DNA of 64,000 bases, from NCBI GenBank assembly GCA_013400155.1, contig VXBM01000212.1, positions 832,683 to 896,682 of the forward strand. The letters are read 5' to 3'. This stretch comes from Helopsaltes ochotensis (taxonomy: Eukaryota; Chordata; Aves; Passeriformes; Locustellidae). Of the stretch, positions 49,470 to 62,941 are shown in pieces. The stretch's first letter is position 1. The number at the start of each line of letters is the position of its first letter. Below the pieces are notes generated by a model, which had not been told where the DNA came from, did not search any database, and saw nothing but the letters and a program-made list of their open reading frames with translations. Made by a program: the position numbers and the translations under genes.

Positions 49470-52400
49470 GGGAAGCAGAGATTTGACTATTGGAGACAGC
49501 ATGCAGTTGGAGGAAATTATCAGCGCTAAGTGGATGACAGCATTTATCTAGGCAAGTCAGCAGAGCAGAAAAGAGGGGCTGGGATTTTTTAACAGCAGAA
49601 TTGCACACAGATCTTTCTCTGTCTAAAAACTTAGAAAGATTGGTTCAGTGTCTATTTCTAATAAATTCAAAGAATTGGATTCATGAGGAATATTATGGTG
49701 GACCACTTGCACAGCTGATAAGATATTGTACTCAAAATGGCTGTGTGCACTCCAGTTTATGTAATCTGCCCAGGGGATAGATTAAGGCACAATTAGGTAG
49801 GTGATATAAGGTATGAATGAAAGTGGGCTAAACTGAAAGGGTTAGTTAGTTGTGCAGCATTGAGTTAATAAAAAAGGAAACAATTCCATACCAGTCATGA
49901 AAAGGTAAATTAATTTTGTAAATTCATTAGAATACACTGGGGGAAGGGGTGCTCCAGTAATGGGGGGTTGGCTGCTTTTTTTTCAGATGTTGAGACATCT
50001 GTTTTAGTTCATCACTTGCTTTGAAATTTGTATTTATAGCAACCTTTTCCATTCAGTTTTTTGGGTTTTGTTTTTGGTGTTTGTTTTTTAGTTTTGGTTT
50101 TGGTTTTTGGTTGTAATTTTTTTTTTTGGAGGGGGGGTGTTTTTATAGTTATTTTTTCTTTTTTAGTCTATAATTTTAATTGGATATGCAATAATATAAA
50201 TGCAAAATAAGTTATTGCAAAAGGTGTGAAGGGATAAACTAAATGAAGCTAGCCATCTAAAATACCCAGAAGGTAAGGGCAGCTTCAATACTTCCCTAGA
50301 AGCACTGGGGTGTATTCATTTTAATGAGTCTTCCAGTATCAGAGACAATTCTGCATCTTAGCTAGGGAGTAAAAATAGATCACTCAGTGTTCATTTTTCT
50401 TCTCATCAAGTCTTACATAAACAAACAAGAAAACAATAATTGAATCCATTGTAAATCTTATATATAGAACCTGCACCTTGGTTAAGCAAGCTGCAAAGGA
50501 AAGCAATTGAATTTAACATAAGTTTAAGAAAAGTAATTAAATTGAAGATGTGGCTTCTAATTAAGATGTATAGTATATTAGTGACTTAATTTCTCAGGTT
50601 ATTAATTGCTATAAAATAAATGTCTATATGACTCAATCATTCAAGCTTCTGGCTTTAATGGCAATTCAAAGCCCTTGACATTTCTATAATGTGCTCAGTG
50701 CCACAGACGATCAAGTTCCTAAAAGGAAAGGAAGCATTTTTTCCATTTTACTTAAGGTCAAAGTAATGAACATCCAACTTCTCAAAGAGATGTCAAATGT
50801 AAGTATGGATGCATAAAACAATAATGTGATCTTCCACTACAATAAAACCAATGATACAGAAGAAAACCCGTGTAGATTCCCACTGGTTTGGATTGAGTTT
50901 TGTGTCCATTTGTCTATCTAAGTAATCCTGCAGAAATTAGAATGTTCATTTTGATGACTAAGAATTTCTGAATCAGGTCATGTTCCGTGTGACTGTTTTC
51001 GATCTTAATCTAATCTTGGTGGGCCCAATCTGATTTTATATATCAGTGTAATTGGGAGCAGCTCCAGTGATGTTGACTTTTACACCTTTAAAAAGTTTGT
51101 GTAAAAGATACTGGAATCTGAATTATTTACCTTTATGCTGTATAACTTTCTCTCTGAATTTCTTGTGGTCAAGCTTACCTCTGAAAATTAATGCATGTTT
51201 TCAAATCACTTCCATTGGAGTAGGAATGGACCATTGAAAAAATGTTAGTACACTCCCCAGTGATGTTCATACTCCAGTAAACTCCATTAGTAAAACTAAT
51301 TTTATTCTAAACACTTATAACACAGCATTTAGGTAGGAAAAAAGTGCCATCAATCACTTGGTGTTGTCCCACAGACAACACTACACGCGTCAGCGGTGTG
51401 CTCAGAAGGCAAAAAGACCCAGATGAATTGTTAGTTTCTCGGGTTTTTTCACTTTATAAACTAAAGTGTTGCAGAGTTGTAAAACACTGTGTAGCTATCA
51501 TTTCTACTGTTAAACTCAGGCATATAAAATTACTTTTAAGGAAAACAGCAAGACTAAACAACAAAGGAAAAATTTACATAATTGTGCAGGGAAATGTACA
51601 AGTTTAGTGTGATAGACTTATGGTTAAGGCATTAAACTTTAATTTATATCTATCTGTCTATAGATTGATGTTGGTAGTAAAGTTTTGCTTGTATAAAATA
51701 GAAAGAACTCTATTTACCTTATTGCATAATTTGGGTTTTTAGTAACATAAATGGAGTGACTCAGGGTTCTAAAAGAAACATGCTAAAGGGAATATAATCG
51801 ATAATGCCTGTTAATATATTGTCTTTCCTGAGAAGGGCAAGTAGCCTTGGCTACCTAATTTAATGAATTCATAAGACATAACTAACAATCAAGAACCATC
51901 TTTAAAACATCTAAAAATCATCAGAAAACAACTATTTTCTGAATTATTCTCAGCAACCAGAATGGCCATTGGCCATTCAGTCACCATCTGTTGAGTAATA
52001 CAGATTATGTGAAGTTCTGAAGAAATGGCTGAAAATGGAAATCATGCAAAATAATGTATAATAATAAACATAACAAAATTTACTGAAAGAAAACAACACT
52101 TAAGAAGTTAAAAATAACAGCAAAAGTTCACTTTAGTATGTTAGTTGTTTTCTGCCTAGGTTCTGAAATAATTAAAATTTTATCTCTTTTATTTTCACAC
52201 TATTTATCTTGACATAGTATGTTGACTGTGCTGTTTATGAATGTAATGTCATGAAGGGTAATATTAAATCTAGAAGAGATAGGCACATCTTTTTTTGTAT
52301 CCAATCCTGTAGAATTTTATCAAGCAGTTCTTGCATACAGCTCAAGAAGTTGCATATTATTATCTACACAACGGCTTGATACTGATTTAAGAACTCAAAG

Positions 52401-53930
52401 TAATGATAGAGAGACATGGTATTCATTGCAACAATGTTACTAGTTGGTGTAGGAAAGAGCATTTTTCTTTTTTTTTTCATGAAAGAGAAAAAAATCTTAT
52501 TAATATGTATGCAGCTTAGGGCTAGTTAAGCCATTGTTATAAGCTGAGACATTTAAAGACTAGAGATGATCATTATTGTTGAACTTGTTGAGCAGAATGT
52601 AGTAATTTTCATTTTATCTTATAATAACATCAAGTCTAAATAGGTCTGTGTTCTATATTACATTGCATTACTCTGGAAATTATTCTCATTTGTGCCCAGT
52701 GAACTTGATAAGATAATATGGAAAGAATTTCATTCTTTTCTGTTCACATTCATGTCATAAAAGAGAACCAATCCACTAGAATAAGTTCACCTACATTTTT
52801 CTTTCAGAGAATTAAGTCTTGATGAAGCAGGTGTAAGTAAAAGGAAATTAAGGTCTTCTTTCACTTCAGTCTTTTAAAATACCTTTTTTCAACGTGTTTT
52901 TTGTTATATTCAGCCACAACCAATGAGAATTTTCCTAAGCAGCTCTGAAGAAAACAACAGAATTGTCTTTATAACTCCAGCATAATTATTCTTTTCATGC
53001 AATAAAAATAGCATCCCACTTCCTTTCTTCTCTTCAGGCCTTGTTTATTTACAACTTAAATGTCAGTAACTGCAATAACTTAACCTTTGGCAGGGTTCTA
53101 ATGGACTTGAAATTAAACAGCGAGGTTTTAATTGGCCGCTGAGTGGAGTAGTGCTGGGCACTGTGCAGCTGAGCTGCTGTGGAGCATGTGTAGCAGGAAG
53201 GCATTCCATTTGGATGTTTGCAACAACGTACTGTGGGCTGTGCATCTGCAATGCATTATTGATCAAACAGTTGTTATAAATAGGAGCATCAAGTTTTGCT
53301 ACCAGCACCAACCCTCAGATCTCTGAAAGCTAAGATGCAATTAAAGTATTCATATAGAAAACATAAACTAGGAGTAGGAAAGTGCCCAGAAAAAACAGTG
53401 TAAGAAAAAATAAAAATCACCAAGATGAAACCCATTAAGAATTACAGCATTAATTACATTAGATGGTTTTCATGACCTATGTGCTTCTCCCCAACATGCC
53501 CTTCTTCTGCCAGCATTCAAAACCTCATTACAGTTTTGCCAAAACAAGTCAGTTCTCAGTTTGATCAGAAAAATAAAATCATATGATTCCCTAAATCTTC
53601 TGACAGTTCTGCTGTCAAGGCTGTCAGGCTGGATTAGGTACTTTACACTAAATGAACCAGAATATAGTAGTATAGAAGGCCCTGTAAGAGTCTCTTCACA
53701 ACAATTATTTATTTATTTTTCCTTTTAGTATGCATTTGTGTTGTCAGATTATGCAAGGTTGTTGCTGTTTCTCATTATTTATTGCTAGTATTATCACCAT
53801 CATGCTTTAGAGTAGCCAGGGACTATGATCCAAGTGTTCTTTCTGCCACACACACCACTGTGCCAAGGAACTTAGAACTGAGAGTGTGTTTAGAGAGCCA
53901 TCAGAGGTGGGATGGCAGCAAGCTTTACTC
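49470..53930. other. Intergenic AT-rich sequence
   Basis: No recognised gene or transposon apart from the GT-rich low-complexity tract at 50057-50164. A GC-richer patch at 53100-53260 stands out from its surroundings. Confidence 0.5.
50057..50164. repeat. GT/T-rich low-complexity tract
   Basis: Irregular TTTTGG/GTTTTT units, then a T11 run and a seven-G run at 50131-50137. Strong strand asymmetry (T and G on the + strand) over about 100 bases. Confidence 0.9.
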
Positions 53931-55434
53931 ACTCTCACGTGGGTGCCAGGAGCAGTGAAATCACCATATCCTGCACTGTGGCTGCCCCAGTACATTCCCC
54001 AAAGGATCTTAGGATCCTTTTTGGTCTTATGCTGCTCCCACTGCAGTCTGTGGTGTAACAGTGATGGGGGTGAGGGCCAAGACAGGCAGCTTGATGATTG
54101 CACAGCAACGTGACAGAGAAGATACGGGACAAAGTGAGAGTGAGATAGGCAGGCAGGAGGAAGCAGTGAGGCCCAGGATGACAGGCACAGTGGTCACAGG
54201 ACACCAGCTGCCTATCTAGTAATGCTTTCAGATGAGGTTTCATGGGAAAACGAAGAGATTTTGCAAAGGAGTAATTATGCTTGCAGAGTTCTGCAAGTGG
54301 AGAAAACCAAATTTTACTCACTAAATGAAGATACCAAATTGGGTCAGTAAGAAAGAAAAGCTTTTGAGACCAGAACAACAAGCCAGAGAGGTGAGAAGCT
54401 AAGGATGATCTATCCAAAGAAGTGGGCCAGGAATATGAGTTTTCAAAAGCTGCAGTAACCTTACATAAGAAAGTAGAGAGCAACAACAGAAGTTACCATT
54501 GGAACCCAGCCTACTTCTAAATTTTCATTTTACTTAACATTTTAGGTGCATCATGTGTCAGTTTTATGGAAAATTAAGTCACAGCCTCTGTTTTACAGTT
54601 GTGAAGGACTACAGAGAGGATAAACTAATTTTTATTCATGAAAGAGCTAAATTTCTTTGCCTCCATTATTCTTTACATTTGCAGAGACACTAACTTTTGG
54701 ACAAGCCAGAATTCCCTCAGAGCCTTGCTACAGAACAGTAATATTCACAGGAATATCAAATATAGGCAAATAAAAAGGAAGTATTAGACTTCCAATATTT
54801 TTACCTTCATATTGGAAAAATTCTTACTGCCATAGGAAAAATTTATATTTAGTATATAAATACCTACATAAACCTATCATAGTTACTGGTAATTTTTCCT
54901 TCCAACTACTCATAATAGCATCAAAAGTAAAGCTTTATTTTTGAGCTGATCTTCCTTGGCGATAGCTAAAGTGCTATTAATATTCTATAAATATATTCAA
55001 AATAGCGGAAGACTGAATTAAAAAGAAACAGAAGATCTAGTTCTAAAAGGTCTGTTAGAAAGAAACTGAGCATTTTTTCCATGTATCCGTGGATATCCAC
55101 TTTAAAAAATAAAATGAAGGAAATCTGTCCAATACAGAAAAAAACCAAGCAGGAAAGGGAAGAAGACCTTTCAATAAAATAATATGATATGTTTTGTTAC
55201 TGTATTAGATTGCATATTAGTAAATTGTCCAAATCTGTTTAACAACTTGAGAAGACTTTTGCTTCGGTAGCAAAACTTCAGGATGAGCTGAAAAGAGGTG
55301 CAAGATGGAGAGACTGGAAAACCTCCTGTGTTCTGCATACTGAAATGGTGGAACATAAAGGAGATATGGACACCTGCATTTAAAGACACCTGTCATGTGA
55401 GGATGAACTGTTAACATAAAAGAAAAAATCCCCA
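53931..55434. other. Intergenic sequence containing a 183-codon minus-strand frame
   Basis: The longest open frame in the window (53935-54486, minus) is here. Its translation is rich in Ser, Leu, Cys and His, lacks any domain I recognise and has no obvious splice or promoter context, so I do not call it a gene. The rest is AT-rich. Confidence 0.45.
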
Positions 55435-55560
55435 CATAAAAATAATATTACATACTAACATATAACAATTACAATATATTACAATTAATTATAATTAAAT
55501 TAGAATATAATAAAATAATATTAATATTACATATAACACGAAATACATTAATACATAGAA
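55435..55560. repeat. AT-rich low-complexity tract
   Basis: More than four fifths A/T, with repeated ATTA, TATAA and ACAAT words; probably a degenerate AT-rich expansion. Confidence 0.8.
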
Positions 55561-58500
55561 ACAATTAAGATAATAACTTATGAACACCCAGGTAAACTAA
55601 TGATCCAGGTACACTAAGAGATAACAGAGATGATAACAAAAGATGGATCCATCAAGTCAGTGACTGACGGGGCCTTGGAGGAACCACTCAAGCACAGCTT
55701 GGAAAATTTTTGGCCAAACTTTGTAACCGATAAGAAAAGATAAAACTATTGTGGGTCTTATGGGAACAAGACACTAAAATCCCTCTAAGGAAGTATTTCC
55801 CATCTTTACTTATTTATTTTTGGACAAGCTTCAAAGTATACTACACTGAGATAAATCCTGACTTCAAAGAATCATCATTCAGTTTATTTCTTTGTTAAGG
55901 CACAGGGTCTGTATAACACAGCACTTAAAACAAATAAAACCCAACAAGCAGAAATGAAAAACAATTCCATCGATCCAACAGTGGTTGTTTTTGTTAGAAC
56001 ATGATTGTTTCATTATAAATCATAATATGTAAGGCTTTTTGTAACTAAGGAACACTTTTATCTTCCTAGATTGGCGACTTGATGGAAAAGTTGTACTCTC
56101 TCTTAAGGACATTATCTGCTTTAGGGAATGCCTTTATATATATCAAAATGGAGGGATCATTACCTTGTCTGTGGCTCATTTGCAATATAATCTCATTTTG
56201 GCTTCAACCATCACTGAATGGTAATGGATATTGATCAGTTGTTTTAGCAGTGGAATAACAGCTTCAATTTAATGACTGTGTAATAACATTATAATGGCTG
56301 AAACTGTGAGCTGAAAATGCTCATTATTTTACAAGCCATACAAGGCAGCATTAGACCTTTTAATGTATTTTTGTATGATTTAATTGTGCACCAGGTTGTA
56401 CTTTTATACATGGAACAACAATAGAACACAGAGGATTACAGTGGTTTTTTAATGTAAAATAGGTACCGCTTATGCAAATAGAGCTGGTCACATTTCCATT
56501 TTTATTTCTAGACACCTGGCTACTTTTAAATAAACTTAAAGCATTTAATTTCCTTTCAAAAATACAAGGTATTATAAAAGTAATCTCAGCAGAAGCAAAT
56601 GTGTCTGTGTCCTTTCAACTGACACGCCTTCTTCCAGCCAAAGCACAAAACCACTGGATTCAAAAAATTAAAGAGAACTATCAGACATGTTAAAAATCAG
56701 TCTCCAAATTTACCAGATCAGACAAGCTGACATAAAGTGGAAGCCTTTTTTTAGGGCACTAATGTACCAAGCTTCATTAATCATAATTTGCAGCTGTGCT
56801 AAAACCACCTTCTCTTTCTTTTTTATTTCTCCCTCTTATTTTTTTCACAAGATTTAATTTCATCCTTTCCTAGTTGCACTTCTTGGAATTATAGCCCATA
56901 TATTTTTCACCTCTGAAAAATACCAGCATTTTGGAGGTTCAATTCAGTTATTAACTTGATAAGTTTCCACCATGTAAATTAGTGCTTTATTGAAATAAGA
57001 ACTTTTTTTCTTTTCTGCACATAACTTCACACATAAAAAGAAAACAATCCACTCAATATTGGAACTGAAAATATTAAATTGTTGTCTACTTAGCTAAAAT
57101 AGTCACAAATAAACAACTGTGAATCTATACCAAATATTATCATTTCCACTATTTATGTATTTGGAGACAAACACTTTGCTTCATTTAGAAAGTACAAAAG
57201 TAAATCTTATCTTCAAAAAAGTCAGAACACTACCATGCATTATTATTTGGAAAAAAAAATTATGAAAGGGAACTGTGGAAACTATTTCAGTGAGTCTAAT
57301 TTAATCTTTAAAACATTACACTGAAAAAATATGAAAAAGCTAAGATATTTTTATGCTCAAATAAGAAAATGTAGTTTATTCTTAGAGTTACTCAAGTGTT
57401 TGAGGATATCTGCAAATTTTTTTGAGAATGAAAAATGTTTGAAACTCAGGATGAGATGAAATGAGCTTCCTTAGTCTAACATAAGAAAAAACTACTTTAT
57501 TTTTCTGTTAGATGATTTAATCACAAATCGGTTTTAGTGGAGTAACACAACTGTTGTGACCTACAAAACTGCAGGGTAATGTTTCTGTTCAGTAGTTCTG
57601 AACCTCTGAAATAGTTTTTATCAGTTTCAGAAGGCACTGAGCTTGAGTGTGTTTCCCAGTTTGCTGGCAGTTTTTATGCAGGCACATAGCTCCATCTTCA
57701 TACAACTAATTGTAGGCTTAGAACCATGGATTTAAACTTATGTGATCATTTTAAAAATTGTTATGGTTTTAAATTTATCAGCATTTTAAAGCACAATTTT
57801 CTAGGAAAATATCTATATCTAAATTTTCACTTCTCTCACAGTTTTATTCCTTAACATATTCTGCTTCTCAAATACTCATAGAACAGCTCAGAAGAGAAAG
57901 CACATTTTAGAATTTTGAGGATGGAAAGACTAAGCTTATTTTATCCTTTTTATCAGTGTGTACTCATAATACTTTCTAGCCGGTGTTGTAGAATATGCTA
58001 TCAAAACCCACCACCACTCTGTTTGAAAGTGGAGAGTAGATATATTATCAATCACATCAGACATTAGTATGCTGCATATCCCATCTCCTGCAGAATTTGA
58101 CAAACACAATTATCTGTCTAGATGCATTGAGTGTACCAGAACCTTCCATTATCAGAAATAAGGCTACTTTCCATTTGCTTTCCTACAAGTGCCCTGTATA
58201 AGGATTAAATCTTTCTTGGATGCTTTGAGTTGCCAGGGGATTGCAAGTTTGACAGAGCATTTATCTTTAGTATTCTTCTATTCTATCATTGTTTTTCATT
58301 TAATTTTACTCCTAACTCTGTATGTTGTTCACCCTCACTTTGAGCCCAAACTGCAAGAAATTGATCCACTTTATTTTGGAGCATGAGACCAATTTAACAG
58401 GTTGTATGCACTTTCTATGTATTCCAAAATAGCTTCTTTTGAACAGCTAAAGCATTTACTTTCCTAACACACAAGCATCAGAAGTACACATGGAACTTTT

Positions 58501-59909
58501 CCTTTCAATAACTTAAGCAGAAAAATACAGTTTATTTTTAAACCATATATATAGCTTGAAACATTAGCTTTAAGTTGTACATCTTACAGTAGAAATTGAG
58601 TTTTTGCTATTCTGCCTTTCATGTTTAACATGATTTTATATTTGTCATCCCAGCAAAACACAATTAACTGTCTGTATTTAGTAACTTGATATTTGTCCCA
58701 CCTCAGTAGATTCCACACAGGGTTTGCTTACAACCATTCTGATTTCAGACATCAGTGTAGTAGTAACAGCTTATTTTAGCAGGTGGCACAGCCTTCCTTA
58801 AATATATTCAGGATCCCTGCCATAATTTATTCATAAATTAACTCTATGAACCTTGCTTTCACATACTGATCAGTTCATACTTTAATTTCACACGTTGATG
58901 AGCACTGCATGAGTAAGTGTGAAATGCTTCTAAAAATAGGTAGGGAGGATAAACAGCACAGGAAAGCGTCTTGTTAACTGCAAGTAAAGACCAAACTCAC
59001 TGCAGCTGGAAATCTGGTGTCTGTCTGGTAAAAGCAACATATTAGATGCAACTAATAGTATTTCAGTACTTCATCTGTAACTTCTGGTATTGAGCAGTCT
59101 GAGGTACTATGAATGATCACACCATTGTAATAATGAATCAATAAAGATGTCTTTGAACAGATGGAGTATACTTTCTGACCTCTCTTGTCATTATTTAATA
59201 TTATATGTGCTCATTGTTTGAGGTCTTTGATTTGCTCTCTACTATGGTTGTATTGCTTAGTAAACTTATGTATAACTGTATAGTAATTACTTGTGTTATT
59301 AATATATTTAGGAGCCAATGATCAGCACAGGATTAGCCAAGAGCATTTAAGATATCTATTTTTGTCAAAATATAATAAACACAGTCTATTGCTGCAAGCT
59401 AAAAACAGGGCTACAGCCTTTGTCTCCCTGGGCAGATCACTTTTTCTGTGGACAGCTGCATCATCTAAACTCAGAGTAAATCAGTCAGTGCTGAGCCATG
59501 TGAGCAGTCAAGGCCTAACCCTCATGGGATAGCAGAAATTTGTCTTACAAACAAAGAAACAAAAGAAACCCAAATACAAGAACACAATGTAATGGCTAGA
59601 AGAAAAATTTTGGGGAGACAATAAACTGGTGGTCCAAGTATATTGCTCATTTTTAGGGAGAATAGTTAAACAAATCTAGCCTTTGCAGGTGTAGCCTTCA
59701 ACATGATGCTTTTATTTTATTTATGTTATATAGTAAATAACTTTTAGATGTGTATGAAAGCAATAATGAAGACAAGGGAGAGTCATTTTTCACTAGGTAA
59801 GTGATAACCTTATATTTACCATTCTAAGCTTCTTTTTCTTAGTGTAAAGAATTTTCTATTTGGCTTTCTCATGGGAGCAAATAGACAAAATATATTGAGA
59901 ATTGTGGAC

Positions 59910-59926
59910 TTTTTTTTTTTTTTTTT
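59910..59926. repeat. T17 homopolymer
   Basis: Seventeen consecutive T residues; it could be the reverse of an A-rich tail, but no adjacent element is recognised. Confidence 0.96.
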
Positions 59927-61064
59927 AAACTTTTAGTCTAACCTGTGTTCTCTGTCCATTCCTGTTCCTGGGTTTAATTTCTGGAAAATAATTATTCACC
60001 ATTGTGTCAGGTGCTCATATTGTTCAAGAACATTTTGTCCTTGTTTTTAAGAATCAAAATTTTCAGAAAAATCTATGAAATTTCACACGTAAAACTGGAG
60101 CTAAAAGCAGCTCCAAATAAGTAGTTCTCCACTTTACACTGCAGAAGTAAGTTTAATATATTAATATTTATCTGCTGTGCCTGTGGAAAGTACTGGTTTC
60201 AACATTCTTATTGATGGACTCCAAAATGTATTTTAAAATAGCTCAGCTTTCGTTTCAGTGATGGACCTCAGCTCCTGGTGCATGGGTATCTTTATCCCCT
60301 CCTCTTCCACTTTCATGCCTATACTCATCAGCAGTTCTCCATCTCTGACCTGCTGCTATGAAGCCACCATTATCTTCTGCTTTCTCAGGTGAACAAGGAG
60401 AACAGAAAGTGGTGAGGTGCCTCTAATTGCAACACTTAGTCAATTCCTCTGGTTGCAGTAAAATAAAAGCAACACAGTGAACCCTCCCTTGATACAGAAG
60501 AAAATAATGCATTGTGGTGCCTTGCTACTGTCTTAATCCCAAGTGAAGACACAGTGGATGAATGTTTTGTTCAGGAACCAGAGGGGCTCTAATTGGCACT
60601 TGTTTGGGAAAACAGGTGATCATCTTAAAAAAGAACTAAAAACTAAAGTGCTAAAACCACTCACTTTGTTCCCATGATGTACGTGTATCTGTACTGAAAA
60701 CAAGTACTCATACCAAACAAATAAGATGTATTTTGATTTGGCAAAGTTTTTTTTCTCTAATGCAAAATTTTAGTCAGTGGTCTAATTACTGTGCTTCTCA
60801 GCCTTTTAGAATTTTTTAGACACTATATAATTTACTTGTTCTACAAAAAGACAAGTCTTATAATAAAATAAGAAAAAAATTACAATTGTGTACGTATGAG
60901 CATGTGAGGGGCTCCCTCAGTAGCTGTTACATATAGGCTGTCTTTTATAGCCTTAATTATATCGTCACTGGAAAATCAGTTGCTATGTATCTAAATTCAT
61001 TTGCACACATTATGTTTTTCACCCCTGAGGAGTAATATGGCATATAGCTACATCTGAAAACTAA

Positions 61065-61090
61065 ACCGGCGAAATTTATGTCATGCCGGT
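61065..61090. repeat. CpG-containing 6 bp inverted repeat
   Basis: ACCGGC (61065-61070) and GCCGGT (61085-61090) are perfect reverse complements separated by 14 AT-rich bases. Retained CpGs are uncommon in this AT-rich stretch. Confidence 0.8.
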
Positions 61091-62886
61091 GTTTATTTTG
61101 TGGTAAAATTGACTTTCAGCAAGCAATCCAATATCCAGTAAAGGGCTCTGATCAGGCAGGCTTATAATATCATTAAATGCTGTATTTATTAATGGCTGCA
61201 AATATTTTCTTTCCTACTACTTAAGAGTGTCAAAAAGCTTCTTCATGGCAGTAGAAATAAGTTACAAATGAATGCATACATAAAGTAATTCAGCCATTGC
61301 TTTTCCTCTTTAAACTGAAAGAAAAATATCAGCAAGGACAAAAATAACAGAGACATCACAGAGACCCTTCAACTTGGTGGACATCAGTCTGGAATAATTT
61401 TTCTGAAGGAACTGATAGGAGCTAGACTTTTGAACCATTAAAAATATAATGTGATGAAGTAAGGAAGAACAAAGCAGTCTTGACTTCCCATGGAAAGGAT
61501 TCTGATTCTTAGGTGTAAGATCTAGAAAGCATTCCTCAGACACTGCTGACCTTCCCAATACTGATCAGGTGTTACTTAAGTGCTGGTAACTTCCCATACA
61601 GAAACCCTGTGCTAAACCCAGAGTTAAGGTACTGTGGAAATATGTCCATTCCCTCTTGACTGACTGCAATTCTCTGTCATGGCAAGAGAGGAGATGGTTT
61701 TTCTCTTCTTCAGGTATGTTGCTCTTTGTTGTTTGTTTTCCTATCTGGCCCTAGTTCAATATTGCTCTTCAGCTGCAGTACAAAGGAGGTGATTCCTTAT
61801 GAAAAGAAATCTGTTTCCAGCAACCCCTGCTGAGAATGAAGGTGAAGATGTTTTGTTACAATACCTCTTGGGATCAAAGGTGTGGAAATCAACCAAATGA
61901 GCTACAGACTGTGATTCAAATAGCAGCACTTAAATGTTTGTATGACAGGATCAGCAGCTTGTTTTAATATCTTTATACTTTAAGCCACAGCATTGCTCAA
62001 GAAAAGTGGAAAAAAGCCACATGGCATTTTGAAGGAAAAAGCTTATATGGGATGTGTGAGTGAAACAAAGGTCAGGATTTGCTAGCTGTGCAGTTTCAAA
62101 AGGAGTCCATCTGGCATTTTACTTGCCAGGGAAGCCACCCTGACTAACATTAACTGCTGCTCGAACTTCTGTTGCAGGTTTAGAGAGTTTTGCACCACTG
62201 CAAAGCCAATGAAGCCCATAATCTTCTTTAACACATTTTTCTTTAATATGGGAATATGTTCTGAAGTAAATTATAAGTAATATCTATCTCCATCTTCTGC
62301 AAAATCAATGCTAAAAGCAATACTGGAAAGATAAAAATTTCATTGTAGAGGTCAAATTCTTTTACTACTTAATTCATTGACCACAATTTACTTATTGTTC
62401 CTGAATCTTAGCCATGGGATGTAGATTTCTGCTCTTTATGTTATGTTTTTCCAACTTCTATCATGACTTATTGGTAATTTAGCCACAGACCAGGGGAGAG
62501 ATGAGTAAGACTGAATTGAAAAAATACGTATAAGATTCCTGACAAGGGAATGAATTTCAAATTTGTGAAAGTGAAAACTCTGTCAGATACTCAAGTAGTC
62601 ACAAACAGCTTGCCATCAAAAGCAAGGGAGTCTCTAATATGAAGTGCGGAACTCCAATATGGAATAATATTTTAATTAGTGTTATTGTAGATATAAATTA
62701 ATCTTACAGAGACCAAAATCTGTCCATTCCAAAAGATGCCAAAATTGCTGTAAGACAAAATTAATGAAATGATAAAAATTTGAATAGGAGTTAATTTGAT
62801 GTTTCTTGAATTAAATGCTTGGGGCCAGTCTTAGCCATGGAAAATTACAAGTATATTTCTTCAATTACTCTGTCTTTGCTGGTTTT

Positions 62887-62941
62887 GGAAGGGACTTAAG
62901 CCCTTCCCATAGCCTAAATTTATCTGGTTCTGTAGAACCAG
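62887..62941. repeat. Two adjacent small hairpins
   Basis: GGAAGGG (62887-62893) pairs with CCCTTCC (62901-62907), and CTGGTTCT (62924-62931) pairs with AGAACCAG (62934-62941). Both are perfect stems with short loops. Confidence 0.85.
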
